A stretch of 64,000 nt of DNA, from NCBI GenBank assembly GCA_009192285.1, contig WBVU01000009.1:620001-684000 (forward strand), read 5' to 3'. Under the pieces are notes generated by a model. The model saw only the letters and a list, made by a program, of their open reading frames with translations, ran no database searches and was not told the origin of the DNA. Shown here one piece after another: positions 58,838-64,000 of the stretch. Position 1 is the first letter of the stretch; every line of letters begins with the position of its first letter. The stretch comes from Morchella semilibera. Lineage: Eukaryota; Ascomycota; Pezizomycetes; Pezizales; Morchellaceae. Made by a program: the position numbers and the translations under genes.

Positions 58838-61800
58838 ACATCTATTAATTTGGCATGCCAATTTTGGGTAAGATCTTGTGCTTTGAAGAACTAGCTTCTG
58901 CTTCCCCTCCGTGTTGCGGGGCGCTTTCTCAAACCACCGCTTGATCCTCTATGAGAATCATCAAGCATTGCTTTATTTTGTTGGCCGGAGGATTAAGCCT
59001 CTATTCCAGGGTTACCTGGTTGGCAGACCTACCCGGACCGTACGTGATATAGTGGAGTTTTGACACCACACCTTATCTAGAAGGGGCCATATTTTCCCTC
59101 TATATATTCATCAATTCAAATTTCTTGTGTTATATTAGGGTTTTTGACGGGTTATTTGCTCTTATTATGCCTTTATGTTATATCTATTCTGGGTTTCTCT
59201 CCCCTCCTTTTAAACCTATCGCTGAGATACTAACCCGAAAGTTTTTGCTGTTTCCCATCCAGATTTCAACTCTTTGTTATAGAGTGGAATATGTCCTTTT
59301 GATACCTTTCTTCTTCGTTTTTTACAAAGGGGAGAGGGTAAGAAGGCGATCTATGGATTTATAATGCTGAGCTTTGGAGATTTTTGTCAGCCCTTTATTT
59401 TTTATTCTTATTTTATTATTTTCTTGTAGATGTTTCGATATTTCGTATTCTGAGCTGCATGCTTTATTTTAGTAACTATTAGAGATATGATCTGGCTAAA
59501 GGTTTGCTAGAATTATAAAAAACCAATACCGAGAAAATCCTGACTCCACCCAAAAAAGATTCCTCTTTTTACCGACTATAACAGTAACCGACATTAGTAT
59601 AGAGACTAGTTGCATATAGTTTACAAACTTACTACCTGACCACACGAGGCAGTTGCCCTAGGTGATAGATAGTTGTCGTGAGTAGCGGTCGGTTCCCGGG
59701 GACCTTCTCGCAAAGCTACATCATGTTCACACGAATGATCTTATAGCTATAACTAAATTGATCCATGCCACTTGATCCCGTCGAGTGATCAACCATGACT
59801 TCGGTCCCCGGTCATGCATGGATATACACGCGACGTCGAAATCTTGGATACGCCTCAGCCCAACCTCCCTTAGACTCACTTGGGGGGGGGGGTAATTCCG
59901 ACGTTTTATGTGAGTACCGGCCACTAAGGCAGACTACAATGCAAATCCAGTCATAGCATACTTCCACACTGGCTCTACAGTCCTTTGAGCTGGCTATATG
60001 AAAGGCATTGATGTGACTCCAAAGATCCCCCCCCAAACCCCCTAGTATGCCACCACCAGGAGCGAAAGGAGAATTTATTGCCATGTGTGGCCTTTGACTA
60101 AGCGGTGCATCCTTGGCGCTAGCGCAGGGTACAAATTGCACATAGAGATCCAAAATTTCAAGAGCATAACCACAGGCTAGACAAGGTCACGTGCCCCCCC
60201 CCCTTCCTCCCACCGGTTATCTTTGATCGCAGTGCCTTGTAACTTGTGAGCGGAAGGCATGTCGGTTATTGCTACTCCTCCGTTGGGTGATATCACATGT
60301 GATAATGTGTTGGGCTTCTTGATCCTGTGGTATTTCTCATTTTAGCCGTATGATAGTTATGCGCAAGATCTTCCTTTCGCTATGCAGTAAAAGCTCTTTG
60401 GGGTGCATAGTGGCCTGTGCGCTTAGGAGTCCTCGGGGTTGTCCTCCTTATGGGATGCATGATACCCATACCGTGATAGACCCGATTTCCCATAGAGAGC
60501 GGGGGTCGCCGGTAATGATATTAATATAATGCCAGTGGGAAGAATAATTAGTGCGGGTTCAAGCGTAAATATTACTACTACTGAGACATGGCATCTGTGA
60601 TAGCATTGACTGAGGCTGTTAATAATAAATCCCAGAAATAGATTTGGTCGAGCCACGGCGAGCTCGTTTTGTCCACCAAACCACTTTTGTATATCTCGTA
60701 CAAGGTCTTCGCATTTTATGCTTGTCAGATCAGTGCTTATCACTACAATCTTCACTCCAAAAAGCTCAAGGCCAGGACTTCTGATAACCGAGGAGTATGA
60801 ATATAACCATTTTAGGCTGTGAAGGCGCTGTTTGCGGTGAGGTTCAATAGATGTATGTAATGTTGGGTGCGTGTCTTGGCACGATAACGCACTACATGGC
60901 GGGCTAAACATAAATCAATTGCTTGAGCTGCTTTGAATCTCGCACTATATTACACACCCATAGCCACGTCCTGTGGAGTACCTAATCACTTTCAGCCGTT
61001 CTGTAATACAGAGTACTTACGAGTGAGACATCAGATATCACTCGGGGGCTTTTGAAATTTCAAGGTTGGAGCCCAGATAAGCGGTCGGCGTTGGCCTGGG
61101 AGCATATATTCGTTACAAAGCTGGAAATAGGGTCCCGCTGTGACAATTGATAAGTCGTTAGACACATATCAACATGCTAGTGTTGTGTCGAGTTAAAGTA
61201 TGTACGAGGTCGTGGCTGCTGCAGCTACATTCTTGGCCCACAAGGCTCGTCCTGAGTAGTGTTACAGATGAGAGGCCGATTGAGAATTTTGAGAGGCGGA
61301 TGAGGCCAAAATTTCCACCCCCCCCGGCGAAGCTTCGCGATATTATTGGTTTTCATCCTTTTTTTCTTTTCCTTATGTCCGGTACAAAGCAGGTACACCC
61401 ATTGCTTCATGCTAGTTTACGGCGTATGCTAGAGTAGGACAAACGTTCATGCATCAATTTAGACTAGGGAGGGAAATTCTAGAAGCTACATGTATTTTTA
61501 GCTAGATTTAGAATCCAAAATGTGAACTAGAATTCGGACGGCCCAGCTACACTTTGACGGCTGAATGTTTTGAAGAGCACCATAACTCCGAGGCAACAGG
61601 CTGAGTAGCAGGTACTTGATGCATAAATTATTATGTACCATCTGCTCTGCCTACTGACATGTGCTCAAGGTTAAACCCGGATCAGGGGAGGTACCTACAC
61701 CATCCGCCATTCTTACTCTCGATAGGTAGATTTTTTCCCGGGCGCGGATGTTTGTCTTGCTGTGACAGGCATCTGGTATTTCAGTTGGTGGGTGATCGTC

Positions 61801-62333
61801 ATGATACGTTGTCAGTTCCTTGATTGAGATTGGAGGATGGGAATAAAGGGGAGTGCAGCGGCTTCGGTGCATATGGACTGCTGCGAACGATAACATATGA
61901 TACGTGGACCCAAGGGTTTTGCTGCGGATGGAAGGGACGGTGGGATGGATGGAAGAAAAGATGAATTTGATGCTACTGGGGTTCACCCATGCCCACTCCC
62001 ATGCCACGTCTGTGGTTGTCTTCGGGTGTGGTGACGCAAATACATATCAAGCCACATGATGGGGCTCAGTCATGTGGTGTGGCTTCCACCATAGCGCAAA
62101 GACCAGATGTCCCCGGAAGCTTGGATTGTCCATCCCCTACACAATTACAAGATCGCCCTCCAGCTTTGACATCCCTCTCTTTCTCCCTTCTGTCACCACT
62201 TCATCCCCTTAGGTTCTGATAATACCCCTTTTACAGTTTCCACAATTTCCTATCCCCTCACCTTCAACCTTGTAATTGACTGTATCCTTAATCAATAATA
62301 TTCAACGCCCACAAGCTCACCACTTCCGAGAGA
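58838..62333. other. Spacer before SEY1
   Basis: It contains an 18-base motif variant at 59781-59798, several G or C runs near 59881 and 60196, and one TACATGTA at 61487. A frame of about 160 codons on minus at 60423-60911 (with SPGLELFGVKIVVISTDL) looks partly protein-like but is not recognised. A CT-rich leader precedes SEY1. Confidence 0.5.
59781..59798 (+). repeat. 18-base recurrent motif, variant copy
   Basis: Reads TCGAGTGATCAACCATGA, three bases from the consensus. Confidence 0.4.
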
Positions 62334-64000
62334 ATGTCCGCTATGAACGGTGGAGGCGGGATGAACGGGACCAACGGGGCCTACAGCCACTTGGGGTCGA
62401 GGGTGGACATCAGCGAAGAAGACTACAAGACTTACGAGAAAGGCGTTCAGGTTATCGATGAGAATAAGGAGTTTACGTATGTTTCCTTCCGTTGATACGC
62501 ATTCATTTCATATCGCGCTTCCCCCCCCCCCCCCCTTTTTTTTTATTCACATTTCTTCCCTGGGAATTCTATCTTAATACCAACTATGTTAGATTAAACC
62601 TTCCTACATACCTCGCCATTCAGAATTTGATCAGCGCCGGTTTTAATTATCATGTCGTCGCTGTGTTTGGGTCCCAGTCAACAGGGAAATCGACCCTTCT
62701 CAACCATCTCTTCGGGACCCAGTTCTCAGTTATGGACGAGGCAGCTCGTAGACAGACGACCAAGGGGATCTGGATGTCAAGAGCTCTTGACGAACAGGAT
62801 CACGAACAGCTAGTGGCTAATAGGGAAGGGGGCATGACAAACAACATTTTGGTTATGGATGTGGAGGGAACTGATGGTCGCGAGCGAGGAGAGGATCAGG
62901 ACTTTGAAAGGAAAAGTGCCTTATTTGCTCTGGCTACCAGCGAAGTTTTGGTGGGTTGCGCATCTTTTCACTAATTGGTTGTTATCGGGTTATGATCGAC
63001 ACCACGGAAGAAACAAACTGGTTATCCACTAAGTTTGGAGCACCCCAGCTAATATTTATGGACAAATAGATTGTCAATATTTGGGAGCACCAGGTTGGGC
63101 TCTACCAAGGGGCCAACATGGGTTTATTAAAGACCGTCTTTGAAGTGAACTTAGGCTTGTTTTTGAAGGACAAAAGGTAAGTTTCTCCTCTCCAACCTTT
63201 CTCGTTCCTGCAGGGTGCTGAAATCAGTGTAGCACCACCCACCGGTCACTCCTGTTCTTTGTGATTCGTGATCACATCGGTCATACACCTCTTGAGGGTC
63301 TCAAGTCTACTCTCATGGCTGATCTGAATAAGATCTGGTCATCTCTTTCCAAGCCTGCCGGTATGGAAGAATCAGAAATCACAGATTTCTTTGATTTCCA
63401 GTTTGCTGCGCTCCCACACAAGATTCTTCAGCCTGAGAAGTTCTTGGAAGAGACAAAGGCTTTGAGGACCAAATTCCGAGAAGGGGTTGACGTACAGGTG
63501 CTGAGCGACGGTTCACCTATTGATGGTGATAACAATGGCGTTTTCCTACCAGCATACCATAGACGGATACCTGCAGATGGTTTCCCGCTTTACGCTGAAG
63601 GTGTGTGGAAGCAGATAGTTTCGAACAAGGACCTAGATCTCCCATCGCAACAGGAACTACTTGCCCAGTTCCGATGTGACGAGATCGCAGCGTCTTGTGT
63701 TACTAGTTTCAACGAAATTATCCAGCCATTCGAGGAGTTATCTAAGAAGGGTGGAGCACTGGAGGGGCTTGGTCCAGCAATGAAAAAAGCACTGGGAGAA
63801 GCGGTTGGTGGCTTCGAGGAAGCCGGTGGGAGGTACCACAAGGGCGTTTTCGGGCGGAAGAGAGATGAACTACGTGCAAGCCTTGAGGGCCGTCTAAGAG
63901 TGCTAGTCATCAACCAGTTCACTGCGCTGTCCAAGAGGGCGCTGGCGGATTTTACCGAGGAGATCACCGCCATTCTCAAGAAAGCGAACTCAACTGCTCA
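62334..64000 (+). CDS. SEY1: Sey1/RHD3 dynamin-like GTPase, 3' end cut by window edge
   Basis: Exons 62334-62476, 62593-62950, 63070-63176 and 63233 to the right edge. The atlastin-class GTPase domain shows the P-loop GSQSTGKS (residues 74-81), the switch segment RRQTTKGIW, the G3 motif [11 protein letters not shown] (about 136-146), [13 protein letters not shown], and the G4 region LFFVIRDH. The helical stalk follows ([56 protein letters not shown]). Sey1 tethers and fuses ER tubules; the C-terminal membrane hairpin lies beyond the window. The start [12 protein letters not shown] is Gly-rich. The first intron contains a 15-C then T-rich run at 62521-62542. The gene is intact as far as seen. 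Confidence 0.96.

Noticed and set aside
60423-60911. 162-codon frame on the minus strand
   Set aside because: It is partly protein-like but has no recognisable family, splice context or codon bias. Kept only as a note in the spacer entry.
1-64000. CRISPR array, rRNA genes, LTR retroelements or a secondary-metabolite core gene
   Set aside because: No regularly spaced repeats, no rRNA-like sequence, no paired long terminal repeats or reverse transcriptase motifs, and no PKS or NRPS motifs were seen on either strand.

Overview
This 64 kb window reads as chromosomal DNA of a filamentous ascomycete fungus. Most genes are cut by short introns of about 50-120 bases with fungal GTAAGT/GTATGT-type donors and CTAAC/CTAAT-like branch sites. 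The gene content is fungal: a Sey1/RHD3 GTPase, an LCCL membrane protein, a fungal rhodopsin-domain protein, a CFEM-like protein, a patatin, an AA9 lytic polysaccharide monooxygenase and a Sip1-type GH36 enzyme. A Pezizomycete (truffle, morel or cup-fungus relative) is my guess from the loose gene spacing and the lineage-specific look of several genes. The species cannot be read from sequence alone.

Layout. 0-10 kb: a patatin-like gene cut by the left edge (-), a 4.2 kb gene-poor gap, a secreted GH105 unsaturated rhamnogalacturonyl hydrolase (+), and a CFEM-like one-span membrane protein (-). 10-25 kb: a hotdog thioesterase (-), a seven-span rhodopsin-domain protein (+), an LCCL multispan protein (+), and a four-span MARVEL-like protein (-). 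25-36 kb: an RBR E3 ligase with an N-terminal WW-like segment (-), a secreted GH28 polygalacturonase (+), and a secreted AA9 enzyme (-). 36-46 kb: a GH36/raffinose-synthase-like gene (-) and an NAD-dependent aldehyde dehydrogenase (+). Each of these two needs one base to restore its frame. A cluster of foldback elements lies between them, and a piggyBac transposase fragment lies beyond. 49-59 kb: an unknown three-exon gene (+), an intronless cysteine-motif gene (+), and a second RBR protein with proline/glycine repeats and an altered RING2 (+). 62-64 kb: SEY1 (+), cut by the right edge.

Four carbohydrate-active enzymes fit plant-wall use: GH28 and GH105 on pectin, AA9 on cellulose or xyloglucan, and GH36 on alpha-galactosides. 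They are scattered rather than in one co-oriented cluster.

Gaps between genes hold several kinds of structure. The palindrome TACATGTA occurs 34 times by hand count, about one or two being expected, and never in a coding exon I modelled. There are at least seven inverted-repeat elements, five or six of them packed into 39.9-43.4 kb. An 18-base motif with core TCGAGTGAT(n)TCATGA recurs. There are also several long G/C homopolymers and three minisatellite-like tracts. I saw no tRNA, rRNA or CRISPR array and no LTR retroelement. Exon borders are hand-derived from reading frame, splice signals and family resemblance.
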